A program made the position numbers and the translations under genes. A stretch of 64,000 bases of DNA, taken from Pollenia angustigena. Taxonomy: Eukaryota > Arthropoda > Insecta > Diptera > Polleniidae. Position 1 is the first letter of the stretch; each line of letters opens with the position of its first letter. Shown piece by piece: positions 1-12,049 of the stretch. The stretch is taken from NCBI GenBank assembly GCA_930367215.1, contig OV884058.1, positions 171,102,478 through 171,166,477 of the forward strand, read 5' to 3'. The notes under the pieces are model-generated. The model did no database searches. It worked only from the letters and a program-made list of their open reading frames with translations, and had not been told where the DNA came from.

Positions 1-319
1 CAAGAATTCTTCTTGAAGTTCAAAGTACATATTTTTTTTTTTTTTTTGTTTTTTCATTTTTTGTCTTTCTTATTCTTGTTGACCTTTTCAACACAACTTG
101 AAGGACAAATGCAAACATAGAGCTCGTGCCTTAGCTTTAACAATTATTAGTATTGTGGTTATTTTATTGAACTATTTATGGTTTTTAATCCAAATTTTTA
201 ATTAGGCTTAAGTTCATTAAATTTAATTTTCATTAAATTATTTTTATGAAGAAAGGAATTTTACAACATGAAAATTAATTAAAATTTTATTGATAATTTT
301 TTCATTCTTGACTCAATCT

Positions 320-387
320 GGGCTCGAACCCAGGTGTTTACGGACAGGTTACCCTGACATGTTTCGATTGCAACCACTCAATCTCCT
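320..387 (-). ncRNA. tRNA-like pol III promoter boxes in repeat unit 1
   Basis: On the minus strand GAGATTGAGTGGTTGCAA (RC of about 368-386) resembles a tRNA Ser/Leu A box, and GGGTTCGAGCCC (RC of 320-331) matches the B-box consensus GGTTCGANNCC. The spacing is tRNA-like. There is no proper anticodon arm or complete cloverleaf, so this is read as the head of a tRNA-derived SINE-like repeat and not a functional tRNA. Confidence 0.55.
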
Positions 388-904
388 CAGAGGGCTTGCC
401 GTTTAACACTCGCAGCCATCGACGACTGCTGACGTCATTAGTCAAACATCAATCCTTAAACCAAATTGTATTCAACCTTTGGTAGATCGAAATTTGCTTT
501 GAATTATTATCTATTTTAATTTATTTTAACATGTTATTCCTTTACTTCTGTTTTTTCGTACTTTTGTCAAGAATTCTTCTTGAAGTTCAAAGTACATATT
601 TTTTTTTTTTTTTTTTTTTTTTTGGTTTTTTAATTTTTTGTCTTTCTTATTCTTGTTGACCTTTTCAACACAACTTGAAGGACAAATGCAAACATAGAGC
701 TCGTGCCTTAGCTTTAACAATTATTAGTATTGTGGTTATTTTATTGAACTATTTATGGTTTTTAATCCAAATTTTTAATATTTTTAATTAGGCTTAAGTT
801 CATGAAATTTAATTTTCATTAAATTATTTTTATGAAGAAAGGAATTTTACAACATGAAAATTAATTAAAATTTATGGATAATTTTTTCATTCTTGACTCA
901 ATCT

Positions 905-972
905 GGGCTCGAACCCAGGTGTTTACGGACAGGTTACCCTGACATGTTTCGATTGCAACCACTCAATCTCCT
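905..972 (-). ncRNA. tRNA-like pol III promoter boxes in repeat unit 2
   Basis: Second copy of the unit 1 structure. The B box is the RC of 905-916 and the A-box-like GAGATTGAGTGG is the RC of about 958-972. The sequence is nearly identical to unit 1. Confidence 0.55.
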
Positions 973-1266
973 CAGAGGGCTTGCCGTTTAACACACGCAG
1001 CCATCGACGACTGCTGACGTCATTAGTCAAACATCAATCCTTAAACCAAATTGTATTCAACCTTTGGTAGATCGAAATTTGCTTTGAATGATTATCTATT
1101 TTAATTTATTTCAACATGTTATTCCTTTACTTCTGTTTTTTCGTACTTTTGTCAAGAATTCTTCTTGAAGTTCAAAGTACATATTTTTTTTTTTTTTTTT
1201 TCATTTTTTTGTCTTTCTTATTCTTGTTGACCTTTTCAACACAACTTGAAGGACAAATGCAAACAT

Positions 1267-1927
1267 TTTTTGTTATTTTCTTAACAATCAAGCACAATGT
1301 GCATAAATCGAAAAAGGGAATTCCCTTGTTTGCATACCATGATTCGAAAGCATTTGTTCAGGTATTTAGTTTAGAAATTTGAGAAATGTGGATTATTGTG
1401 TTTATTTTAGCAGTGGTATTGGTATCAGCGGTAAAAAGACAAAGAAAAGTCTTAATAATTGAAAACAAAGTTGGTACTCAATTAACCGGGAAAATTGATT
1501 ATCCAGAATGCTCCCCGTCCCTACCATGACGAATAAGCGAGGTTCAACTGTAATTGTTTTCTATGCTTAATACCTTAACGAAATAACAAGGATTTATTAA
1601 CAATGTAGGTAATTAAAAAATAATTATGTACATATGTAAAATATACAAATATAATTATAAGTGTTGATTTACCTTTATTTTCTGATTACTCTAAATAGTT
1701 TATATAGTTTCCTATATGCAGGCTTTCAATGTCATTAATTTAATGTAAATCCGACGTTTCGTTGGTATTCTTTCCAACTTCTTTAGAGATTGAGTTTTTA
1801 TTAACATAATAATCTTTTTCGTCAGTTTACATCATTTATAAGTTATATCAAAGTATTTTGTTTGTTAAAATAAATGTGTGCATGTATGTGTAAATATATC
1901 ACATCAAATTTGTCCTTTTATGATCAC
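1267..1927. other. Unassigned AT-rich non-coding DNA
   Basis: The third repeat unit ends into unique sequence. No ORF with recognisable protein character and no inverted repeat seen. Confidence 0.5.
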
Positions 1928-1996
1928 CAGGGAAACCAGAAATGCTCTAAAAACGCGTTTAATGCACATTAAATATGGTGAAAAAAAGGGGGGGGG

Positions 1997-2632
1997 GGTG
2001 CTATAATACCATGTGAGATAAGGCCATGATGGCTTTATCTCTCATTCAATAGAAAGATAAAGCCTTTTTTCATTTTAGGGCCATTATTACAACTTGAGGA
2101 TAGCTAAAGTTAAGATAAAATTGACAAATAATAATGTGTTATCTGTCAAAAAGCGTCTGTTAACTGTCGGATAACAGCTAACGGCAAGTTATAATAATGG
2201 CCCTTAATGGGATATAAAGCTATCAAGGCCTTAACTCACATTAGCAATATTGGAAAATGGCTTTATCTCTCTCAGTTCCGGAGACACTAAAGTTAAGTAT
2301 TGAAATCTGGCTTCGCATACTAAAGTTTTTCTGCCGTGCTTAGTGGTAGGACGCGGCAGGTGGATTCGCTGAATAAAGTTTTCCTGCGCGCGTCACAAAA
2401 TAAAAAGATGTTTTTCAAAGATAACTAAGGATTTTCCCTTTTACAGCATGTTTACACCATGCATGCTAATATTCTGAAAAATATGGCTTTATCTCTCATT
2501 TGCGAAAAAAAAAATATGGCTTTATCTCTCATTTCGCAATGTTTGGGAAATAAGGCCATTATAGCTTTATCTCCCATTCAATTGAGCAATAAAGCCATCA
2601 TGGCCTTATCTCACATGGTTTTAAAGCACCTC
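1997..2632. mobile_element. MITE with GGCTTTATCTC terminal motif, nested in hAT
   Basis: The left arm CCATGTGAGATAAGGCCATG (2009-2028) is repeated inverted near 2600-2620, with the inversion running roughly 1997-2050 against 2575-2632. The phrase GGCTTTATCTCTCATT also recurs internally at about 2031, 2483 and 2517, with variants near 2261 and 2563. The outer boundary on the left merges into an 11-base G run, so no target duplication can be read. Confidence 0.65.
2078..2203. mobile_element. 126-bp PIF/Harbinger-like MITE, TSD TTA
   Basis: The ends GGGCCATTATTACAACTTG and, inverted, GGGCCATTATTATAACTTG differ at one base. TTA precedes (2075-2077) and follows (2204-2206). Three-base TWA duplications are the PIF/Harbinger hallmark. 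It sits inside the 1997-2632 repeat, which is itself inside the 1928-3848 hAT: three nested layers. Confidence 0.75.
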
Positions 2633-3869
2633 CCAGTAAAAACTTGTAAATATAACCTGAAAATTGTTAAAAACATGCCCCGAAAAATACAAAAATTTGA
2701 ATTTGAAAAAAAAAATATTCAACAATTTAATAACAGTTCCATCTTATAATAGCAATCCTAATATTATATTCGGTAAAGCCCAAACACTATAGTATTTACA
2801 GACAAATTTTTTAGGTATTACCCTAATTGGAAACGATGGGCAGTTATCGGCTAACAAAAACATAGTTAAGTTAAGAGGTTAAAATTCATATAAGAGTTAT
2901 TTGTGCCGAATATTATCTAGATATTAAAAGCCATATGAGACTTTTTGTCTTGAAGGTAGTTAAGAGACGGTCGCTAAATTGTTTATTAATGTTAACATTT
3001 AACAGCAAGTTAAGGCTATTTATAGATGGAAGCTTTGGGCAAATGTGAACTGATTCAAAAAGAATTTAATTTGCAGTAAAATATTTTTGGGGCGAATTTA
3101 ATCTAAATACATACATACCAACATAATAAGATGGTTTACGGACACAAAGAGTATAATTTGGAAATAAGTTTTTATGAGGAATATGTAAAATTATAGACCG
3201 ATTCTCACCATTTACAAAGACTTTGTCCATAGTACAGTTAAAATGTATTTATGTACCAAATTTGATCAAATTATCTACAAGTTTGCAACTTGTACTTTGC
3301 GCACAAAGTTAACACGAACAGACAATCAGCCAGACGGACGGGTGAACAGCGTTAGACCACTTTAAAAGATTGGTGCAGATTTTTCCAGATTAATATGCAT
3401 TACAAACATCGCCAAAATGTATAATCTTGATATTTCGTTAATGTTGTTTGTATATAAAATTTTAAAGTTTAAAATAAAATTTATCTTTAATGACAACCTG
3501 GTTTGTCCTGCAATTTTAGAGTAAAAGTTAGATGGCGTAATTGAAGCAACATATTGGGTATACAGATAAATACTAATAACAGAAAACTCAAACTTTCGAA
3601 AAAGAAAGACTCTTGTAGGCATATAAAAAAAAAACATATAAAAAAACATATATCAAAATATGCCTCAAAAAGGCAAAATATGCGCTATAAACTTTAAAAA
3701 ATGCTGCAAATATGCCCTTTTTACTAAATTATGCAAAAAATGCTGTAAATGGTAAAATATGCACTAACAAAAACCGATAAATATATTGTTACTACCTTTA
3801 TTGGTCGCAGAAGGAAAAACATGCAATTGCATATTTATGTTTTCCCTGGTGATCACAGTTGTTATTGTA

Positions 3870-4798
3870 ATGGGTGATTTTTAACAGCTATAGGAAAGTT
3901 AAAAAAAAAACACATAAAATTCACAAAAATTCATGAAATCTTAATTTGAATCGATAGTACGGTCCATACAATTTAATGTTTGAAGATTATTTCATGCAAA
4001 TGTTGACCGTGACTGCGCCTCAAATGGTCCATCCGCTTAGTCCAATTTTGGCATACTCTTTCCAACATTTCGGCCGGTATCTCATGAATAAATGCTTCAA
4101 TGTTGTCTTCCAATGCGTCAATTGAAGCGGGCATGTGTAAAGACATGAGCTTTAACATAGCCCCACAAAAAATAGTCTAAAGGCGTTAAATCGCACGATC
4201 TAGGCGGCCAATTGACCGGTTCCGGACGTGAAATAAAATGTTCACCGAACTCGCCTCTCAATAAGTCCATTTTTTAAGCGTGCTGTATGGCATGTGGCAC
4301 CGTCTTGTTGAAACCACATGTCATGCAAGTCAAGCTCTTGCATTTGGGCAAAAAAAAGTTGGTTATCATCTCAAGGTAGCGCTCACCATTCACAGTTACG
4401 TTACGATTCGCATCATCTTTGAAGAAGTACGGTCCAATGATGCCACCAGCCCATAAACCGCACCAAACTTTGACCTTTTCTGGATGCATTGGTAGCTCTT
4501 GCAATGCTTCTGGCTGATATTCACTCCAAAATCGACAATTCTGCTTATTTACGTACCCATTGAGCCAAAAATGAGCTTCGTCGTTGAACACAAGAAGCGC
4601 GCGATGAATTTTCGTAACAGAGCACGCATTTTGATAATAAAATTCAATAATTTGCAAGCTTTTTTCGTTTGTAAGACGATTTCATGGTTAAATTATAGAA
4701 CAAACTGAAGATGTTTGACAGTGAAACAAAACACGAAACGTGCGTCAGCTGTTTAAACCAGTGTTGCCAAAAAGATAATATTCTTAAAATTCACCCGA
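3870..4798 (-). pseudogene. Decayed rosa-type (DD41D) mariner transposase
   Basis: The ends read TGGGTGATTTTTAA (left) and TCGGGTGAATTTTAA (right, inverted), both flanked by TA (3868-3869, 4799-4800). On the minus strand the first catalytic block appears as VFNDEAHFWLNGYVNKQNC. The second is WFQQDGATCHTA, near 4330-4290. The third, SCDLTPLDYFLWG, is near 4200-4170, and the C-terminus HLHEIIFKH stops at 3973. Allowing for one frameshift, about 41 residues separate the second and third Asp, which is the rosa-group spacing. The copy is dead: most of the N-terminal helix-turn-helix region is deleted (the N-terminal KIHRALL runs straight into the first catalytic block), and there are frameshifts near 4275 and 4145. 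The protein acts in cut-and-paste transposition when intact. Confidence 0.85.
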
Positions 4799-4800
4799 TA

Positions 4801-5945
4801 TTACTCATTCAATTTAAAAATAAAAAAAACCACAAATTTTTTAAATATCAAAGCGATAACATAATAAGTAACAAATCTTAAAACTGATTGGCATTAAACA
4901 AAAGGTTGCCAACTCCAGTCAGTAATTTTATTAAACAATTTTATTTATTATGAATGGAAAAAATTCAAAAATGATTTTTTTGTTTCTCTACTGCTAAAGA
5001 ACAAAATCAACAACTTCACAATCTCCATCGTTATGCTGTCATGATCAAACATCATTATCGTGTTTGTGTCACGTTCAATTTGGTAACAATTTTCCATTAA
5101 AAATTTGTTCGAAATTCAAAATTATTAAATGCGACGTAATACGACACCTTGTCTATACAATATGTCACGTTTATGTTGGTTTTTACGGTAATTTTTTTTT
5201 TAATTTTTCTTAATTTACAATTTAAAAAAATTAAAGTTTATATTATTAATAAAATTGGTAAACAAACAAAATTATATTTGATGTAAGTTATAAATAACAT
5301 AAAATTAGTGTTTAATTAGTTCATGTCGTGTCATTATTTTTTTTTTTTCATAATTTATGTTTAACATGAATTTTGAATGCATGTTAAATTAATTTTATGA
5401 TTTGAATAGTTGTTTATATTCAAAATTATTTTATTTTTTTTTGTTTTTACTAAACGTGACAATTTTTTAAAAATCTTGTGGATACGTTTCCGCCTTTTTA
5501 AAACTTGGGTTTTAAAGTTAAACTGAACGGAAAATAGTAATAATTTTGAAAATTTTGTCTGATAAATTCTAAAATTAGAAAATTTTTTTTTTTGGAAATT
5601 TTGGCATTCCTCTTCTGTCTTCCGTTAAATTTTTTTTTTTTATAATTAAAAGATTAATCTTAACCTTTATATATATTTGAGAATAAAAACAAAATGTAAG
5701 CAAGAATCACGGCATTTTTAGTTAAAGCTCCCTTAGAATGAAGTTTCTGTAGCCATAGACTGGGGTCCAGATTTAAAAATATGTACATGCTTGCAAATTT
5801 GTAGGTTTTAATAGATAATTTGGTAAAAAAATAAATTCTACTACAGTATTTATCGCTTATAATTGTTTTAAAATTTGCACGTTTTTGGTGTTTTACTCGC
5901 TTATATGCATCTACTGTGCTAATAAAAAAACTCGATTAATTGCAT
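4801..5945. other. Unassigned AT-rich DNA
   Basis: Long A/T runs and scattered TGTCACGTTTA-like words (about 5160 and 5455). No coding or clear repeat structure. Confidence 0.5.
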
Positions 5946-6621
5946 CAGAACTCATGTTCTGTAACTATAGTGAGAACTTCTCGCATCAAAAAGATGTAAA
6001 ACAAAATATCGTTTCTCGAAAAGTGAGAAAAAGGTGTGTGTAACATGTCGAAAACTATCAAAAGACATTCCGTCGTTACGTTATAAATGTCATAACATTG
6101 CACTCTAAGCCGATGTGACATTGCAGACGTTGAGAACGCCAGTAACACATATCGTTAACGGCGACCAAAATGTACTAAAATTGAATTTTTCAACGGCGGC
6201 GGCAAAAATACAACCGTCGGCTACACCAAATATTGTTACGTGCGACTTTAATGTCTGTTGTTTGCAAACGACCTTTAAAAACATTCGTATATTTTATAAA
6301 AATAATTAAAGAATAAAAGCATGTACCAAGAACAAAATATTATTATTATTAATCTTTGTACTTTATATTTTTAATTGTTTTTAGTGTTAAAATTTTTTCT
6401 CGCCCCATTTTTATTCGTGAGTTTATTTATTTATATTTCTCTTAAAAATGTTACAGACACAGTTGTTCTCTAAATTGGCGATGTACTCGCCAAAAAAAAG
6501 TTACAGGCACAGTTTAGTGGGAAAAACCGCTGTTTGTTTCAATATATGGCATTTTTGTTTCATTTCACACATTTCAATCGAAAAGTTTCTCGACGCGAGA
6601 GTTACAGAACATGGGCACAGA
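5946..6621. mobile_element. Candidate MITE with CATGTTCTGTAACT ends
   Basis: CATGTTCTGTAACTATAGTG at about 5953 faces the inverse of GAGAGTTACAGAACATG at about 6597-6613. Further TTCTCG-type matches lie inside. No convincing target duplication, so the exact ends are uncertain. Confidence 0.5.
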
Positions 6622-7544
6622 ATAATGAAAACAAAGTTTTATTAAAATTTAGCAAATTTAATATTAATTTTTGTTAATTGTATATGACTCAAGTTTGAAG
6701 CATTGTTAATATGCAATTTGTTTTTCAATTGTATTATATTGTGATGCACCAATGCGGAATATGCATATTAGCAAATGCTTATAAACAAAAAAATTTCTGC
6801 TATTTTAAATTACAAACTGTAGTTGCACAAGTTTGGATGCAGATAAGCTTAAAATGCTTATAACCGGTGTGCAAAAAGGCGATAAATACGTTTACATCTT
6901 TAAAATGTCTATACAAGTGAATTCAAAGGGAATATGTTTTCTATAATTTTTACAATGAGATGATTTTCTGCATAACTTTTCTAAATAAAGCGAAATTTTC
7001 CGCAAACACCGTCTTAATTAATACGATTACCAATTTCACATACAAAGCGAGCAAACTGTTATCAAACAATGAAAACTTATTCATACTTCCATTTCTAATC
7101 AACTAATTAATTAATTAAATAAATATTAATAATTTATAAATTAAATAAAAAACTACCATTAGTGTTGCGAGAATTCCAACCAATTGTAGTGGGGAATGTA
7201 AGAATAGATAAACTCACTGTTCATTGTGCTTATTTTTGTTTAAGCTTTGCTATTGTTGCAAGTAAAACTGTTGCTTATAATTCTTATTCGCTTAACAGTT
7301 TTAGTTGTAGAATATCTTTAGTTTTTCTAAAAAGCTTTGGATGAAGTTTCCTGATGATCTGGCCTAAGTAACCAGAAAAAAGCGCAAAGGAATAGCTTAT
7401 CCCATAAACAATAAATTTCAATGTTTTCATCAAGAATAAAAATTGGGAATTAAGCACGACAAACGAAATCTTGTTAACTGCCTTAAATTCCTCGATCCTT
7501 TGAACAACACAGTCGGTGACTGTCGTTATCTCTAATCAAGATGG
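6622..7544. other. Unassigned AT-rich DNA
   Basis: Nothing recognisable: no coding relic, no inverted repeat, only short AT-rich words (AATTAATTAATTAAATAAAT near 7103). Confidence 0.5.
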
Positions 7545-8480
7545 CTGAGCAGTTAAACATCAGAATTCTTGGGGCTCCAAAGCAGATTCGGCTGCACCCA
7601 ACGGGTGCTATTGATGTTACAAATAACAGATTAATCGAAAACATTGTTTTTAGAATTAACTGGCAACTGTTTTAGCCTTATATCATCTAAGGGATAATTC
7701 GCCTTTTGGTTTAACATCCTCAGGTGAAGCCAGTACCTAGGACTCGATAAAAATCGAAAATTGGCAGGTCGTGGCTGACCAGAGATTCTATCTGGTAACA
7801 CGGGAGTCAGTAGCCCCCGATGGTACTGCCCCAAACTGACTTTCTGTTCTTGTGGGCAATGCTTTCTGTTTTTCAGAATGATTATCTCTGTGGCAGCTGC
7901 TTCATAGAAGTTGTTCTACACGCAATGCTGGAGCCTTGATTTAAACTTAAAGTCGCGTGAAGGGAAACTGCAATTTCGTGAGCTGATTTTTCATTATTGT
8001 GGGAAAGTTTGTCCTGTGCCGATTCCGCTAGGTGCTATTCTTATTCAATAGAAGCTGATGGTAATTTTGCAAGTGGAGGTTAGATATCTCCTCTAGCTCC
8101 TAAACAAGGTGCGATTGTATACTCCCGCTGGATTAACCACTCAAATTGCTACTTAGGTGTGTTGGAGCCTCTCATACACTGGCGGCTGTTGTTAAATGCA
8201 TTGTTTGTCACGCAAATGGTTACGATCCACCATGAGATAAGCCCGACACGGCAGGTGCTCCTGTAAACCTTTTCCACATCTTTGGCCTCATATAAATTAT
8301 AAGTTGACTACGTTTTTTCTAACGATTACTAGAAAAAACGTGGGTTTACTGACATTGTCTTATTGGAATGTTTCCCCCAAAGTCTAGGGGCCAAACAGTT
8401 CGATTACTGCCGTATCTGTGAAGTTACAAATGAGGAGGAGAGCATGGAACACCTCCTCTGTCACTGTCCTTAGATGTTGA
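7545..8480 (+). pseudogene. Non-LTR retrotransposon relic (C-terminal end of ORF2)
   Basis: Near 8384-8472 one frame reads AKQFDYCRICEV then NEEESMEHLLCHCP before a stop. That C..C with H...C pattern after an EEE/EHLL stretch is the usual tail of the reverse-transcriptase/RNase H protein in I/LOA/R1-type non-LTR elements. Upstream sequence is too decayed to align by eye, but segments near 7770-7850 and 8250-8285 are recognisably shared with the minus-strand relic at 51950-52500, so both are probably remains of one family. The 7560-7745 part is related to the start of the satellite at 9955. Many stops; not functional. Confidence 0.6.
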
Positions 8481-9954
8481 GGAAGCGACTAGCTATAATA
8501 TTTTTTGCTGTCTTTGGTGATTATCTAATGATTTTGGGTTGAATTAAATTTCGCGCAGATTTTGGGTTAGTTTCACTGTTAAAATTCTGACTGAAGAAAA
8601 ATTTTTGGTATTACAATGGACCAACTAAACTATGAAAGAATCAGCGTCATATGTTTTGTTGTTTCAAACATAACGTGTTAAGTATACGTCTACCATTGCA
8701 CTAGTGTGCAGAGACCAATCTATACAATTTTAGTCGTTTTGTGGTCACACATTTTCAAGACTTTCTTAGATATAAGATTTCTTAAATAGAGGATCCCTTG
8801 ATCTGCTTCTGCAAAAGCAGATGTTGTTCAAAGGAAACACCATACAAGAAAACTCTAATCCGACATCTTAAAAAGCTCCCTCGTTGCGATTAGGATATAA
8901 AGGAGTACTATATGGTGATCCCTCTAAGTCCTATAAAGTTCTGAAGGCTACCGGTTTCCAGACTGCTCTCTAATCAGACGCAATTTTTAGCCTCAGACAA
9001 GCAAAGGTGCAACGGCAAAAGGTAAATGCTCTTCCTATAACGTTTTCAATTGAATCAAATAGTTTACAGAATTATAGTTTATAAGGCCCCGGTGTCAAAT
9101 TAAAAGTGCTTCTACCCTGCGAACTTTAAATTTCCTATTACATGTTTCGGTTTTTTTTCTTAATATTAATGAGTTTTGAAATATGAGCACAGAGGTTCTG
9201 GATTCGAAACTATTTGTTTGTCTTATAAAATGTGGCATGTACTCTCGTATTCTATTAATGATATTTATTTAAGCAAACAACATGCAACAAATAAACAAAC
9301 AAAACCACGACAACATTGTATGTCGCTGTTGTCGACTTTGTGGGTCAAACATATTAAAAAGAAAGAAAAAAAAAAACCTTTTTTAACAGAAAAGACGGGA
9401 GAGACCCAACTACGAGCGAGTACAACTTCTTACCAAGAATATGACAGAAAGAAAATGAAATAAAAGAATAATAAAGGAAATAAATACCAAAAACCTGTGA
9501 AGTGTACAAAGAGTATTTATTAAACAAATAATAAGAATAATAATGCATTCATGTCTGGATGCATTCAGTATGTGTGATATTATCTATGTGTCGCCTGAAG
9601 TGACAACACAAATGTCTGTGTATTTATCTTAATGTAATGTCCGTCCGTCCGTCCTTTCCAAACATATGTACATTTACTCGTTTGGGATAAGTGAGGGGCA
9701 GAATTTCTGCTGCTTGATTTATAATTTGTTTAAACTATTTGTTTACAACTTTATGAATACGAAAAATGTTTTTTTGAAGAGTTTTTTTAACAAGAATTAG
9801 GTATGGAAAATTCAATGCTATTGTAAGTTTTTGGTACGTTTCAAGATATGTAATGCCGCAGTACCGCATAAAACGTAAAAAGTACCTTTTTGTAATTTCT
9901 AAAAAATATTGCCCTATATTAACTATTTTCATATTACCGGCCATGTTCTGACAA
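8481..9954. other. Unassigned DNA with a GTCC microsatellite
   Basis: A short (GTCC)n run at about 9640-9655 and A-runs near 9368. No supported gene. Confidence 0.5.
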
Positions 9955-11430
9955 TCGCACGATTTGAGCAGTAAAACATCAGGATTTTTCGGGGTCTAGA
10001 GCTGACTTGGCAGCACCTTACGGGTTTCACTAAATTTGGATAGCGTTTGCACGAAATTTAACAAAGGACTGTTGATGTTACAAGAAACAGATTAGTCAAA
10101 ATCATTGTTCGTGGAATTACCTGGCAGCAGTGGCCTCATATCCCCCGAAGGTGTAGGAATCATCTTAACGATATTTCCCCTTTTGGTGTCACATCCTCCT
10201 GGCTATTATCAGCTGCAGCCAACACCTGGGAGTTGATGTTGTACATAACAGATTAGTCGAAATCATTATTCGTAGTATTACCTGGCAACTGTGGCCTACT
10301 CCCCCCGGGGTGATGGGATCATCTTAAGAATATTTCCATCTTTTTGTTTCACGTTCTCCTGGCTATAATCAGTTGCAGCCAACACGTGGGAGTTGATGTT
10401 GCACATAGCAGATTAGTTGAAATCATTATTCATAGTTTAACCTGGCAACTGTGGCCTCATCCCCCCGGGGTGATGGGATCATCTTAAAAATATTTCCCCT
10501 TTTTTGTTTCACATTCTCCTGGCTATAATCAGTTGCAGCCAACACTTGGGAGTTGATGTTGTACATAACAGATTAGTTAAAATCATTATTCATAGTTTAA
10601 CCTGGCAACTGTGGCCTCATATCCCCCCGGGGCGTAGGGATCGTCTATAAATATTTCACCTTTTTGTTTCACATTCTCCTGGCTATAATCAGTTGCAGCC
10701 AACACTTGGGAGTTGATGTTGTACATAACAGATTAGTTAAAATCATTATTCGTAGTTTAACCTGGCAACTGTGGCCTCATCCCCCCGGGGTGATGGGATC
10801 ATCTTAAAAATATTTCCCCTTTTTTGTTTCACATTCTCCTGGCTATAATCAGTTGCAGCCAACACTTGGGAGTTGATGTTGTACATAACAGATTAGTTAA
10901 AATCATTATTCATAGTTTAACCTGGCAACTGTGGCCTCATATCCCCCCGGGGCGTAGGGATCGTCTATAAATATTTCACCTTTTTGTTTCACATTCTCCT
11001 GGCTATAATCAGTTGCAGCCAACACTTGGGAGTTGATGTTGTACATAACAGATTAGTTAAAATCATTATTCGTAGTTTAACCTGGCAACTGTGGCCTCAT
11101 CCCCCCGGGGTGATGGGATCATCTTAAAAATATTTCCCCTTTTTTGTTTCACATTCTCCTGGATATAATCAGTTGCAGCCAACACTTGGGAGTTGATGTT
11201 GTACATAACAGATTAGTTAAAATCATTATTCGTAGTTTAACCTGGCAACTGTGGCCTCATCTGGAAGTTGATGTTGTACATAACAGAATAGTTGAAATCA
11301 TTATTCGTAGTTTTACATGGCAACTGTGGCCTCATAACCCCCCCGGGGGTGTGGGGATAGTCTTAAGGATATTTCACCTTTTGGTGTTACGTATAATCAG
11401 GTATAATCAGGTGCAGCCAACATCTGTGAT
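9955..11430. repeat. 160-bp tandem satellite with 320-bp higher-order period
   Basis: AGTTGATGTTG recurs at 10231, 10391, 10551, 10711, 10871, 11031 and 11191, exactly 160 bp apart, then at 11265 (shortened unit). A degenerate copy starts about 10069. Units alternate between two versions, CCGGGGTGATGGGATCATC and CCGGGGCGTAGGGATCGTC. The 320-bp block 10561-10880 is repeated almost base for base at 10881-11200. Each unit contains a CCCCCCGGGG core and TGGCAACTGTGGCC. One strand is open for 99 codons through the last units, but that is an artefact of the repeat. Confidence 0.95.
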
Positions 11431-12049
11431 TCGGAGAAAATAAGTATTTGCAGATCTCTTGAGAATCGCAAATGTTTAGCGGTTTGCAATTGTCAAAACA
11501 TGCTTTATAAATATTTTTCAGCTTTTTTTATAAACCTTTATTTTATTAGAATCGGGTCACATTTCACCATTACTCCTATACATATAGCACTCCCGAAAAC
11601 AGCTGTTAGTGCCAAAACTTTTCTATAAATGTTGTTGGTATTGATATCACATATGGCTACCAAGACTTTTCAAATTGTGTGCTGGTTTGTCCAGGATTAT
11701 ATAATTTGGTTTTGGCGGGTCCATGTTTCCCCATTTGTCTTAAATATGATACACCCCCAAAAAAGCTACTGTGGTGTATAGTTGGTCTTGACTGATTATA
11801 ATTGTTTTTAATTGGATCTGAAAATAGATTTCTTTAAGGAAGGTGGGACCTTAAAGAGTACACTAAGAATTAGGACGTAATGGCAGGACTTTAACAGAAA
11901 TTTGGACGGTAAGGAGGGCGCTAGCATAATGTCAGTCATTCACAGGAAATAATCGTTAAAGGAGAGACAAAAATATAAATATAACAGACGATAAAAAGAG
12001 CTCATTGAGTGAGTCTCCTGTCGTGATATCTGCTACGCAGAAACTTTCA
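11431..12049. other. Unassigned DNA
   Basis: No recognised gene or repeat ends. Confidence 0.5.

Larger units (their letters stand above)
1..1266. repeat. Tandem array of a ~570-585 bp unit with tRNA-like boxes
   Basis: The string CAAGAATTCTTCTTGAAG recurs at 1, 568 and 1153, giving two complete units (567 and 585 bp) and a third that diverges after about 1266. Each unit has a T-run, the segment ACAAATGCAAACAT, an AT-rich stretch, a GC-richer core at 320-440 or 905-1025, and a tail ending GTACTTTTGT. The same unit reappears at 40853-41444 in inverted configuration, so it is an interspersed element that has become tandem here. The core reads as a tRNA-like head on the minus strand. No protein is encoded. 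Confidence 0.85.
1928..3848. mobile_element. Non-autonomous hAT-like element, 1921 bp
   Basis: The left end is CAGGGAAACCAGAAATG and the right end is CATATTTATGTTTTCCCTG, giving a CAGGGAAA-type terminal inverted repeat. It is flanked by ATGATCAC (1920-1927) and GTGATCAC (3849-3856), an 8-bp duplication matching at 7 of 8 positions. CA(G)GG ends with 8-bp duplications are typical of hAT. The right subterminal zone (3650-3830) is packed with ATATGC motifs and includes AAATATGCACTAAC, also seen in the elements at 28459 and 35793. No transposase ORF remains. Two further elements are nested inside (1997-2632 and 2078-2203). Confidence 0.75.

Noticed and set aside
10231..11265. CRISPR array
   Set aside because: Direct repeats are contiguous 160-bp units with no unique spacers, and the context is eukaryotic.
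11144..11443. 99-codon ORF with a repeated VDVVHNR...WQLWPH phrase
   Set aside because: It is the satellite unit read in one frame; the repetition follows the DNA period.
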